From Anagrus nilaparvatae (lineage: Eukaryota > Arthropoda > Insecta > Hymenoptera > Mymaridae), in assembly GCA_022575985.1 (NCBI GenBank), contig JAKSXM010000014.1, positions 24,428,001-24,492,000 of the forward strand: a DNA stretch of 64,000 nucleotides, read 5' to 3'. The position numbers and the translations under genes were made by a program. This document shows positions 12,934-23,900 of the stretch, piece after piece (the first letter of the stretch is position 1; the number at the start of each line of letters is the position of its first letter). The notes under the pieces were generated by a model, which saw only the letters and a list, made by a program, of their open reading frames with translations, was not told where the DNA came from and did no database searches.

Positions 12934-14050
12934 CCAATTCAAATGGTTTCAAGCAAGTAGATCCAAAGATTCTAAAAATACAATATTTTTGATACCTATT
13001 TATATTTTTATATCTTGTTTTTTTATTTCTCAGGCCTTTTGGACTGTATTTCTTAAGGTTTTTCTCTATTTTACATATTTTTTCATTATAAGTAAACTTG
13101 TTTTATAAAAAATTTAAACTATTCAAATGGTTTCATGAAAGTGGATCCACCTTTTCTAAATATACAATAATTTTAATACTTATTTAATTTATTTATATCT
13201 TGTTTTTTAATTACGCAGGCCTGAACGGCCGTATTTGTTTAAGTTTTTCTCTGCGTAGAATATTCTCTCATTATTAGTAAACTGAGTTTATAAAAATTTT
13301 AACCAATTCAAATGGTTTCATGCAAGTGGATCCAACGTTTATAAAAATACAATAATTTTATAATTTTAATACTTATTTAATTTATTTATATCTTGTTTTT
13401 TAATTACGCTGGCCTGAAGGGCCATATTTGTTTTAGTTTTCCTCTACGTAGAATATTCTCTTATTATTAGTAAATTTGGTTTATAAAAATTTTAACCAAT
13501 TCAAATGGTTTTATGCAAGTAGATCCAACGTTTATAAAAATACAATAATTTTGATACCTAATTAAATTTTTTATATCTTGTTTTTTTATTTCTCAGGCCT
13601 TTTTGACTGTATTTGTTTAGGTTTTTCTCTATTTTACATATTTTTTCATTATAAGTAAACTTCTTTTATAAAAATTTTAACCTATTCAAATGGTTTCATG
13701 CAAGTTGATCCGACGATTATAAAAATACAATAATTTTGATACCTATTTAAATTTTTTATATTATGTTTTTTTATTTCTCAGGCCTTTTGGACTGTATTTG
13801 TTTAAGTTTTTCTCTATTTTATATATTTATCTATTATAAGCAAACTTGGTTTATAAGAATTATAACCAATTCAAATGGTTTCATGAAAGTGGATCCACCT
13901 TTTCTAAATATACAATAATTTTAATACTTATTTAATTTATTTATATCTTGTTTTTTAATTACGCTGGGCTGGTGGGCCGTATTTGTTTTAGTTTTCCTCT
14001 ACATAGAATATTCTCTTATTATTAGTAAACTTGGTTTATAAAAATTTTAA
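12934..14050 (+). repeat. Hexamer A-C'-H-D-B-C (1,117 bp)
   Basis: This is the basic pentamer expanded by one 193-bp chimeric monomer (H, 13,303-13,495) between C' and D: 5 monomers totalling 924 bp plus 193 gives 1,117 bp. The first four monomers (12,934-13,680) match 22,768-23,514 at a shift of 9,834 bp, including the rarer TAAACTTCTTTTATAAAA at the D/B junction. Confidence 0.85.
13303..13495 (+). repeat. Chimeric monomer H (193 bp), reference copy
   Basis: The left part is alpha/B-like (GCAAGTGGATCCAACG, AAAAATACAATAATTTT) and the right part is beta-like (ATAATTTTAATACTTATTT, then GGCCTGAAGGGCC). The join duplicates ATAATTTT in tandem, which explains the 8 extra bases over 185. I see the same join near 13,350, 15,395, 16,140, 17,255, 20,035, 23,180, 24,302, 25,420, 32,442, 40,244, 41,728, 45,845, 50,652, 54,353, 57,318 and 60,837, nearly always directly after a C' monomer. 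A shared junction at the same slot argues for one origin followed by spread. Confidence 0.9.
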
Positions 14051-14066
14051 CCAATTCAAATGGTTT
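14031..14066 (+). other. Conserved box across the monomer junction (example)
   Basis: The words TTTATAAAAATTTTAACC and ATTCAAATGGTTT are shared by almost all alpha and beta monomers, although the monomer cores differ strongly between classes. The box holds the palindrome AAAATTTT and the imperfect dyad CCA-A-TTCAA-A-TGG. Such islands of constancy in satellites are often protein-binding sites, as with the CENP-B box in primate alpha satellite. I see no CENP-B-box consensus here. Confidence 0.55.
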
Positions 14067-14234
14067 CAAGCAAGTAGATCCAAAGATTCTAAAAATACAA
14101 TATTTTTGATACCTATTTATATTTTTATATCTTGTTTTTTTATTTCTCAGGCCTTTTGGACTGTATTTGTTAAGGTTTTTCTCTATTTTACAAATTTTTT
14201 CATTATAAGTAAACGTGTTTTATAAAAATTTTAA
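14051..14234 (+). repeat. Reference monomer A (alpha class, 184 bp)
   Basis: This is the A subtype in a clean pentamer. Its marks are TTTCAAGCAAGTAGATCC, then AAAGATTC, TATTTATATTTTTATATC, CTCAGGCCTTTTGGACTG and TTACAAATTTTTTCATT (elsewhere TTACATATTTTTTCATT). It has AGATCC where beta monomers have GGATCC. TTTATA in place of the TTTAAA of many other alpha monomers removes an in-frame TAA, which is the only reason this subtype shows a 64-codon open frame. That frame starts at TTG, not ATG, and is not considered coding. A is the most abundant alpha subtype and occupies slot 1 of the pentamer. Confidence 0.9.
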
Positions 14235-14334
14235 CCTATTCAAATGGTTTCATGAAAGTGGATCCACCTTTTCTAAATATACAATAATTATAATACTTAT
14301 TTAATTTATTTATATCTTGTTTTTTAATTACGCT

Positions 14335-14347
14335 GGCCTGAAGGGCC
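14335..14347 (+). other. Beta-class GGCC-N5-GGCC dyad (example)
   Basis: In beta monomers the only GC-rich word is GGCC, five variable bases, GGCC. Spacer forms seen are TGAAG, TGGTG, TAAAG, TTAAG, TGAAC and TGATG; partial dyads such as GGGC-TGGTG-GGCC and GGC-ATGAAG-GGCC also occur. Alpha monomers have the single palindrome AGGCCT at the equivalent place. It could form a short hairpin or bind a dimeric protein; no function is shown by the sequence. Confidence 0.6.
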
Positions 14348-14367
14348 GTATTTGTTTAAGTTTTTCT

Positions 14368-14383
14368 CTACGTAGAATATTCT
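14368..14383 (+). other. Overlapping palindromes CTACGTAG and AGAATATTCT (example)
   Basis: Beta monomers carry CTACGTAG (perfect 8-bp palindrome) overlapping by AG with AGAATATTCT (perfect 10-bp palindrome). C monomers mostly have CTACATAG, and some GAAAATTC. AGAATATTCT has the form nGAAnnTTCn, two of the inverted units of a heat-shock element; a third unit is not evident. Alpha monomers lack both. A regulatory role is only a possibility. Confidence 0.5.
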
Positions 14384-14419
14384 CTCATTATTAGTAAAAT
14401 TGGTTTATAAAAATTTTAA

Positions 14420-14604
14420 CCAATTCAAATGGTTTTATGCAAGTAGATCCAACGTTTATAAAAATACAATAATTTTGATACCTAATTAAATTTTTTATAT
14501 CTTGTTTTTTTATTTCTCAGGCCTTTTTGACTGTATTTGTTTAGGTTTTTCTCTATTTTACATATTTTTTCATTATAAGTAAACTTGTTTTATAAAAATT
14601 TTAA
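14420..14604 (+). repeat. Reference monomer D (alpha class, 185 bp)
   Basis: D is recognised by GGTTTTATGCAAGTAGATCC, AACGTTTATAAAAATAC, GATACCTAATTAAATTTTTT and CAGGCCTTTTTGACTG (TTTGAC, not TTGGAC), then TGTTTAGGTTTTTCTC. It occupies slot 3 of the pentamer, after C'. A later form with CCAATTAAGATGG at its start appears only at 49.68, 53.38, 56.35 and 59.86 kb. Confidence 0.88.
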
Positions 14605-14789
14605 CCTATTCAAATGGTTTCATGCAAGTGGATCCAACGTTTATAAAAATACAATAATTTTGATACCTATTTAAATTTTTTATATTATGTTTTTTTATTT
14701 CTCAGGCCTTTTGGACTGTATTTGTTTAAGTTTTTCTCTATTTTATATATTTATCTATTATAAGTAAACTTGGTTTATAAGAATTATAA
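14605..14789 (+). repeat. Reference monomer B (alpha class, 185 bp)
   Basis: B is recognised by CATGCAAGTGGATCCAACG, ATTTAAATTTTTTATATTATG, TGTTTAAGTTTTTCTC, TTTATATATTTATC or TTTATATATTTTTC, and an ending with TTTATAAGAATT instead of TTTATAAAAATT. It occupies slot 4 of the pentamer. Chimeras that begin as A (GCAAGTAGATCCAAAG) and finish as B are frequent in the outer blocks, for example from 369, 924, 5,172 and 9,791. Confidence 0.88.
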
Positions 14790-14974
14790 CCAATTCAAAT
14801 GGTTTCATGAAAGTGGATCCACCTTTTCTAAATATACAATAATTTTAATACTTATTTAATTTATTTATATCTTGTTTTTTAATTACGCTGGGCTGGTGGG
14901 CCGTATTTGTTTTAGTTTTCCTCTACATAGAATATTCTCTTATTATTAGTAAACTTGGTTTATAAAAATTTTAA
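14790..14974 (+). repeat. Reference monomer C (beta class, 185 bp)
   Basis: C differs from C' mainly in starting CCAATTC, in GGGC-TGGTG-GGCC or GGCC-TGGTG-GGCC in place of GGCC-TGAAG-GGCC, and in CTACATAG in place of CTACGTAG (loss of a CpG). It ends TCTTATTATTAGTAAACTTGG. It closes the pentamer (slot 5) and is normally followed by A, so the pentamer boundary used here is the C/A junction. Confidence 0.88.
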
Positions 14975-17900
14975 CCAATTCAAATGGTTTCAAGCAAGTA
15001 GATCCAAAGATTCTAAAAATACAATATTTTTGATACCTATTTATATTTTTATATCTTGTTTTTTTATTTCTCAGGCCTTTTGGACTGTATTTGTTAAGGT
15101 TTTTCTCTATTTTACATATTTTTTCATTATAAGTAAACTTGTTTTATAAAAATTTTAACCTATTCAAATGGTTTCATGAAAGTGGATCCACCTTTTCTAA
15201 ATATACAATAATTTTAATACTTATTTAATTTATTTATATCTTGTTTTTTAATTACGCTGGCCTGAAGGGCCGTATTTGTTTAAGTTTTTCTCTGCGTAGA
15301 ATATTCTCTCATTATTAGTAAACTGAGTTTATAAAAATTTTAAACAATTCAAATGGTTTCATGCAAGTGGATCCAACGTTTATAAAAATACAATAATTTT
15401 ATAATTTTAATACTTATTTAATTTATTTATATCTTGTTTTTTAATTACGCTGGCCTGAAGGGCCATATTTGTTTTAGTTTTCCTCTACGTAGAATATTCT
15501 CTTATTATTAGTAAATTTGGTTTATAAAAATTTTAACCAATTCAAATGGTTTCATGCAAGTAGATCCAAAGATTCTAAAAATACAATAATTTTGACACCT
15601 AATTAAATTTTTTATATCTTGTTTTTTTATTTCTCAGGCCTTTTTGACTGTATTTGTTTAGGTTTTTCTCTATTTTACATATTTTTTCATTATAAGTAAA
15701 CCTTTTTTATAAAAATTTTAACCTATTCAAATGGAATCATGCAAGTGGATCCAACGTTTATAAAAATACAATAATTTTGATACCTATTTAAATTTTTTAT
15801 ATTATGTTTTTTTATTTCTCAGGCCTTTTGGACTGTATTTGTTAAGGTTTTTCTCTATTTTACATATTTTTTCATTATAAGTAAACTTGTTTTATAAAAA
15901 TTTTAACCTATTCAAATGGTTTCATGAAAGTGGATCCACCTTTTCTAAATATACAATAATTAAAATACTTATTTAATTTATTTATATCTTGTTTTTTAAT
16001 TACGCTGGCCTGAAGGGCCGTATTTGTTTAAGTTTTTCTCTACGTAGAATATTCTCTCATTATTAGTAAACTGAGTTTATAAAAATTTTAACCAATTCAA
16101 ATGGTTTCATGCAAGTGGATCCAACGTTTATAAAAATACAATAATTTTATAATTTTAATACTAATTTAATTTATTTATATCTTGTTTTTTAATTACGCTG
16201 GCCTGAAATGCCGTATTTGTTTAAGTTTTTCTCTACGTAGAATATTCTCTCATTATTAGTAAAATTGGTTTATAAAAATTTTAACCAATTCAAATGGTTT
16301 TATGCAAGTAGATCCAACGTTTATAAAAATACAATAATTTTGATACCTAATTAAATTTTTTATATCTTGTTTTTTTATTTCTCAGGCCTTTTTTACTGTA
16401 TTTGTTTAGGTTTTTCTCTATTTTACATATTTTTTCATTATAAGTAAACTTGTTTTATAAAAATTTTAACCTATTCAAATGGTTTCATGCAAGTGGATCC
16501 AACGTTTATAAAAATACAATAATTTTGATACCTATTTAAATTTTTTATATTATGTTTTTTTATTTCTCAGGCCTTTTGGACTGTATTTGTTTAAGTTTTT
16601 CTCTATTTCATATATTTTTCTATTATAAGTAAACTTGGTTTATAAGAATTTTAACCAATTCAAATGGTTTCATGAAAGTGGATCCACCTTTTCTAAATAT
16701 ACAATAATTTTAATACTTATTTAATTTATTTATATCTTGTTTTTTAATTACGCTGGCCTGGTGGGCCGTATTTGTTTTAGTTTTCCTCTACATAGAAAAT
16801 TCTCTTATTATTAGTAAACTTGGTTTATAAAAATTTTAACCAATTCAAATGGTTTCAAGCAAGTAGATCCAAAGATTCTAAAAATACAATATTTTTGATA
16901 CCTATTTATATTTTTATATCTTGTTTTTTTATTTCTCAGGCCTTTTGGACTGTATTTGTTAAGGTTTTTCTCTATTTTACATATTTTTTCATTATAAGGA
17001 AACTTGTTTTATAAAAATTTTAACCTATTCAAATGGTTTCATGAAAGTGGATCCACCTTTTCTAAATATACAATAATTTTAATACTTATTTAATTTATTT
17101 ATATCTTGTTTTTTAATTACGCTGGCCTGAAGGGCCGTATTTGTTTAAGTTTTTCTCTACGTAGAATATTCTCTCATTATTAGTAAACTGAGTTTATAAA
17201 AATTTTAACCAATTCAAATGGTTTCATGCAAGTGGATCCAACGTTTATAAAAATACAATAATTTTATAATTTTAATACTAATTTAATTTATTTATATCTT
17301 GTTTTTTAATTACGCTGGCCTGAAGGGCCGTATTTGTTTTAGTTTTCCTCTACGTAGAATATTCTCTTACTATTAGTAAATTTGGTTTATATAAATTTTA
17401 ACCAATTCAAATGGTTTCATGCAAGTAGATCCAAAGATTCTAAAAATACAATATTTTTGATACCTATTTAAATTTTTATATCTTGTTTTTTTATTTCTCA
17501 GGCCTTTTGGACTGTATTTGTTAAGGTTTTTCTCTATTTTACATATTTTTTCATTATAAGTAAACGTGTTTTATAAAAATTTTAACCTATTCAAAAGGTT
17601 TCATGAAAGTGGATCCACCTTTTCTAAATATACAATAATTTTAATACTTATTTAATTTAATTATATCTTGTTTTTTAATTACGCTGGCCTGAAGGGCCGT
17701 ATTTGTTTAAGTTTTTCTCTACGTAGAATATTCTCACATTATTAGTAAAATTGGTTTATAAAAATTTTAACTAATTCAAATGGTTTTATGCAAGTAGATC
17801 CAACGTTTATAAAAATACAATAATTTTGATACCTAATTAAATTTTTTATATCTTGTTTTTTTATTTCTCAGGCCTTTTTTACTGTATTTGTTTAGGTTTT

Positions 17901-20900
17901 TCTCTATTTTACATATTTTTTCATTATAAGTAAACTTGTTTTATAAAAATTTTAACCTATTCAAATGGTTTCATGCAAGTGGATCCAACGTTTATAAAAA
18001 TACAATAATTTTGATACCTATTTAAATTTTTTATATTATGTTTTTTTATTTCTCAGGCCTTTTGGACTGTATTTGTTTAAATTTTTCTATATTTCATATA
18101 TTTTTCTATTATAAGTAAACTTTGTTTATAAGAATTTTAACCAATTCAAATGGTTTCATGAAAGTGGATCCACCTTTTCTAAATATACAATAATTTTAAT
18201 ACTTATTTAATTTATTTATATCTTGTTTTTTAATTACGCTGGCCTGGTGGGCCGTATTTGTTTTAGTTTTCCTCTACATAGAAAATTCTCTTATTATTAG
18301 TAAACTTGGTTTATAAAAATTTTAACCAATTCAAATGGTTACAAGCAAGTAGATCCAAAGATTCTAAAAATACAATATTTTTGATACCTATTTATATTTT
18401 TATATCTTGTTTTTTTATTTCTCAGGCCTTTTGGACTGTATTTGTTTAAATTTTTCTCTATTTTATATATTTATCTATTATAAGTAAACTTGGTTTATAA
18501 GAATTATAACCAATTCAAATGGTTTCATGAAAGTGGATCCACCTTTTCTAAATATACAATAATTTTAATACTTATTTAATTTATTTATATCTTTTTTTTT
18601 GATTATGCTGGCCTGGTGGGGCGTATTTGTTTTAGTTTTCCTCTACGTAGAATATTCTCTTATTATTAGTAAACTTGGTTTATAAAAATTTTAACCAATT
18701 CAAATGGTTTCATGCAAGTAGATCCAAAGATTCTAAAAATACAATATTTTTGATACCTATTTAAATTTTTATATCTTGTTTTTTTATTTCTCAGGCCTTT
18801 TGGACTGTATTTGTTAAGGTTTTTCTCTATTTTACATATTTTTTCATTATAAGTAAACTTGTTTTATAAAAATTTTAACCTATTCAAATGGTTTCATGAA
18901 AGTGGATCCACCTTTTCTAAATATACAATAATTTTAATACTTATTTAATTTATTTATATCTTGTTTATTAATTACGCTGGCCTGGTGGGCCGTATTTGTT
19001 TTAGTTTTCCTCTACATAGAATATTCTCTTATTATTAGTAAACTTGGTTTATAAAATTTTTAACCAATTCAAATGGTTTCAAGCAAGTAGATCCAAAGAT
19101 TCTAAAAATACAATATTTTTGATACCTATTTATATTTTTATATCTTATTTTTTTATTTCTCAGGCCTTTTGGACTGTATTTGTTAAGGTTTTTCTCTATT
19201 TTACATATTTTTTCATTATAAGTAAACTTGTTTTATAAAAATTTGAACCTATTCAAATGGTTTCATGAAAGTGGATCCACCTTTTCTAAATATACAATAA
19301 TTTTAATACTTATTTAATTTATTTATATCTTGTTTTTTAATTACGCTGGCCTGAAGGGCCGTATTTGTTTAAGTTTTTCTCTGCGTAGAATATTCTCTCA
19401 TTATTAGTAAACTGAGTTTATAAAAATTTTAACCAATTCAAATGGTTTCATGCAAGTGGATCCAACGTTGATAAAAATACAATAATTTTGAAACCTATTT
19501 AAATTTTTTATATTATGTTTTTTTATTTCTCAGGCCTTTTTGACTGTATTTGTTTAGGTTTTTCTCTATTTTACATATTTTTTCATTATAAGTAAACTTG
19601 TTTTATAAAAATTTTAACCTATTCAAATGGTTTCATGCAAGTGGATCCAACGTTTATAAAAATACAATAATTTTGAAACCTATTTAAATTTTTTATATTA
19701 TGTTTTTTTATTTCTCAGGCCTTTTGGACTGTATTTGTTTAAGTTTTTCTCTATTTTATATATTTATCTATTATAAGCAAACTTGGTTTATAAGAATTAT
19801 AACCAATTCAAATGGTTTCATGAAAGTGGATCCACCTTTTCTAAATATACAATAATTTTAATACTTATTTAATTTATTTATATCTTGTTTTTTAATTACG
19901 CTGGCCTGAAGGGCCGTATTTGTTTAAGTTTTTCTCTGCGTAGAATATTCTCTCATTATTAGTAAACTGAGTTTATAAAAATTTTAACCAATTCAAATGG
20001 TTTCATGCAAGTGGATCCAACGTTTATAAAAATACAATAATTTTATAATTTTAATACTTATTTAATTTATTTATATCTTGTTTTTTAATTACGGTGGCCT
20101 GAAGGGCCATATTTGTTTTAGTTTTCCTCTACGTAGAATATTCTCTTATTATTAGTAAATTTGGTTTATAAAAATTTTAACCAATTCAAATGGTTTCAAG
20201 CATGTAGATCCAAAGATTCTAAAAATACAATATTTTTGATACCTATTTATATTTTTATATCTTGTTTTTTTATTTCTCAGGCCTTTTGGACTGTATTTGT
20301 TAAGGTTTTTCTCTATTTTACATATTTTTTCATTATAAGTAAACGTGTTTTATAAAAATTTTAACCTATTCAAATGGTTTCATGAAAGTGGATCCACCTT
20401 TTCTAAATATACGATAATTTTAATACTTATTTAATTTATATATATCTTGTTTTTTAATTACGCTGGCCTGAAGGGCCGTATTTGTTTAAGTTTTTCTCTA
20501 CGTAGAATATTCTCTCATTATTAGTAAAATTGGTTTATAAAAATTTTAACCCATTCAAATGGTTTTATGCAAGTAGATCCAACGTTTATAAAAATACAAT
20601 AATTTTGATACCTAATTAAATTTTTTATATCTTGTTTTTTTATTTCTCAGGCCTTTTTGACTGTATTTGTTTAGGTTTTTCTCTATTTTACATATTTTTT
20701 CATTATAAGGAAACTTGTTTTATAAAAATTTTAACCTATTCAAATGGTTTCATGAAAGTGGATCCACCTTTTCTAAATATACAATAATTTTAATACTAAT
20801 TTAATTTATTTATATCTTGTTTTTTAATTACGCTGGCCTGAAGGGCCGTATTTGTTTAAGTTTTTCTCTACGTAGAATATTCTCTCATTATTAGTAAACT

Positions 20901-23900
20901 GAGTTTATAAAAATTTTAACCCATTCAAATGGTTTTATGCAAGTAGATCCAACGTTTATAAAAATACAATAATTTTGATACCTAATTAAATTTTTTATAT
21001 CTTGTTTTTTTATTTCTCAGGCCTTTTTGACTGTATTTGTTTAGGTTTTTCTCTATTTTACATATTTTTTCATTATAAGTAAACTTGTTTTATAAAAATT
21101 TTAACCTATTCAAATGGTTTCATGCAAGTGGATCCAACGTTTATAAAAATACAATAATTTTGATACCTATTTAAATTTTTTATATTATGTTTTTTTATTT
21201 CTCAGGCCTTTTGGACTGTATTTGTTAAGGTTTTTCTCTATTTTACATATTTTTTCATTATAAGTAAACTTGTTTTATAAAAATTTTAACCAATTCAAAT
21301 GGTTTCATGCAAGTAGATCCAAAGATTCTATAAATGCAATATTTTTGATACCTATTTAAATTTTTATATCTTGCTTTTTTATTTCTCAGGCCTTTTGGTC
21401 TGTATTTGTTAAGGTTTTTCTCTATTTTACATATTTTTTCATTATAAGTAAACGTGTTTTATAAAAATTTTAACCTATTCAAATGGTTTCATGAAAGTGG
21501 ATCCACCTTTTCTAAATATACAATAATTTTAATACTTATTTAATTTTTTTATATCTTGTTTTTTAATTACGCTGGCCTTAAGGGCCGTATTTGTTTAAGT
21601 TTTTCTCTACGTAGAATATTCTCTCATTATTAGTAAAATTGGTTTATAAAAATTTTAACCAATTCAAATGGTTTTATGCAAGTAGATCCAACGTTTATAA
21701 AAATACAATAATTTTGATACCTAATTAAATTTTTTATATCTTGTTTTTTTATTTCTCAGGCATTTTTGACTGTATTTGTTAAGGTTTTTCTCTATTTTAC
21801 ATATTTTTTCATTATAAGGAAACTTGTTTTATAAAAATTTTAACCAATTCAAATGGTTGTATGCAAGTAGATCCAACGTTTATAAAAATACAATAATTTT
21901 GACACCTAATTAAATTTTTTATATCTTGTTTTTTTATTTCTCAGGCCTTTTTGACTGTATTTGTTTAGGTTTTTCTCTATTTTACATATTTTTTCATTAT
22001 AAGTAAACTTGTTTTATAAAAATTTTAACCTATTCAAATGGTTTCATGCAAGTGGATCCAACGTTTATAAAAATACAATAATTTTGATACCTATTTAAAT
22101 TTTTTATATTATGTTTTTTTATTTCTCAGGCCTTTTTGACTGTATTTGTTAAGGTTTTTCTCTATTTTACATATTTTTTCATTATAAGGAAACTTGTTTT
22201 ATAAAAATTTTAACCTATTCAAATGGTTTCATGAAAGTGGATCCACCTTTTCTAAATATACAATAATTTTAATACTTATTTAATTTATTTATATCTTGTT
22301 TTTTAATTACGCTGGCCTGAAGGGCCGTATTTGTTTAAGTTTTTCTCTACGTAGAATATTCTCTCATTATTAGTAAACTGAGTTTATAAAAATTTTAACC
22401 AATTCAAATGGTTTCATGCAAGTAGATCCAAAGATTCTAAAAATGCAATATTTTTGATACCTATTTAAATTTTTATATCTTGTTTTTTTATTTCTCTGGC
22501 CTTTTGGTCTGTATTTGTTAAGGTTTTTCTCTATTTTACATATTTTTTCATTATAAGTAAACCTGTTTTATAAAAATTTTAACCTATTCAAATGGTTTCA
22601 TGAAAGAGGATCCACCTTTTCTAAATATACAATAATTTTAATACTTATATAATTTATTTATATCTTGTTTTTTAATTACGCTGGCCTGGTGGGCCGTATT
22701 TGTTTTAGTTTTCCTCTACATAGAAAATTCTCTTATTATTAGTAAACTTGGTTTATAAAAATTTTAACCAATTCAAATGGTTTCAAGCAAGTAGATCCAA
22801 AGATTCTAAAAATACAATATTTTTGATACCTATTTATATTTTTATATCTTGTTTTTTTATTTCTCAGGCCTTTTGGACTGTATTTGTTAAGGTTTTTCTC
22901 TATTTTACATATTTTTTCATTATAAGTAAACTTGTTTTATAAAAATTTTAAACTATTCAAATGGTTTCATGAAAGTGGATCCACCTTTTCTAAATATACA
23001 ATAATTTTAATACTTAATTAATTTATTTATATCTTGTTTTTTAATTACGCAGGCTTGAACGGCCGTATTTGTTTAAGTTTTTCTCTGCGTAGAATATTCT
23101 CTCATTATTAGTAAACTGAGTTTATAAAAATTTTAACCAATTCAAATGGTTTCATGCAAGTGGATCCAACGTTTATAAAAATACAATAATTTTATAATTT
23201 TAATACTTATTTAATTTATTTATATCTTGTTTTTTAATTACGCTGGCCTGAAGGGCCATATTTGTTTTAGTTTTCCTCTACGTAGAATATTCTCTTATTA
23301 TTAGTAAATTTGGTTTATAAAAATTTTAACCAATTCAAATGGTTTTATGCAAGTAGATCCAACGTTTATAAAAATACAATAATTTTGATACCTAATTAAA
23401 TTTTTTATATCTTGTTTTTTTATTTATCAGGCCTTTTTGACTGTATTTGTTTAGGTTTTTCTCTATTTTACATATTTTTTCATTATAAGTAAACTTCTTT
23501 TATAAAAATTTTAACCTATTCAAATGGTTTCATGAAAGTGGATCCACCTTTTCTAAATATACAATAATTTTAATACTTATTTAATTTATTTATATCTTGT
23601 TTATTAATTACGCTGGCCTGGTGGGCCGTATTTGTTTTAGTTTTCCTCTACATAGAATATTCTCTTATTATTAGTAAACTTGGTTTATAAAATTTTTAAC
23701 CAATTCAAATGGTTTCAAGCAAGTAGATGCAAAGATTCTAAAAATACAATATTTTTGATACCTATTTATATTTTTATATCTTATTTTTTTATTTCTCAGG
23801 CCTTTTGGACTGTATTTGTTAAGGTTTTTCTCTATTTTACATATTTTTTCATTATAAGTAAACTTGTTTTATAAAAATTTTAACCTATTCAAATGGTTTA

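Larger units (their letters stand above)
14235..14419 (+). repeat. Reference monomer C' (beta class, 185 bp)
   Basis: This beta monomer starts CCTATTC. It carries GAAAGTGGATCCACC (BamHI-type site), CTTATTTAATTTATTTATATC, AATTACGCTGGCC-TGAAG-GGCC and CTACGTAGAATATTCT, then CATTATTAGTAAAATTGG. The core is clearly diverged from alpha monomers, while the ends flanking the monomer junction are nearly the same. It normally follows A and occupies slot 2 of the pentamer. The five bases between the two GGCCs vary between copies (for example TGAAG, TAAAG, TTAAG, TGAAC), so they are useful for tracking which copies are related. Confidence 0.9.
14051..14974 (+). repeat. Basic pentamer HOR A-C'-D-B-C (924 bp)
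   Basis: This is the cleanest example of the underlying unit. Other intact copies of 924-925 bp are 1,848-2,771, 3,880-4,803, 6,651-7,574, 8,498-9,422, 12,010-12,933 and 27,594-28,517. The class order is alpha, beta, alpha, alpha, beta. The larger units (U1-U6, 16-mer, 19-mer, 20-mer) contain this order as a submodule, so it probably predates them. Confidence 0.88.

Noticed and set aside
14368..14383. Confident heat-shock element
   Set aside because: Only an inverted GAA/TTC pair is present. A functional element usually has three or more units, so it is kept only as a low-scoring finding.
14235..14419. CENP-B box
   Set aside because: The primate core needs TTCG and CGGG at fixed spacing. 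The monomers have neither; CpG occurs only in words such as TACGCTGG, GCCGTATT and TACGTA.
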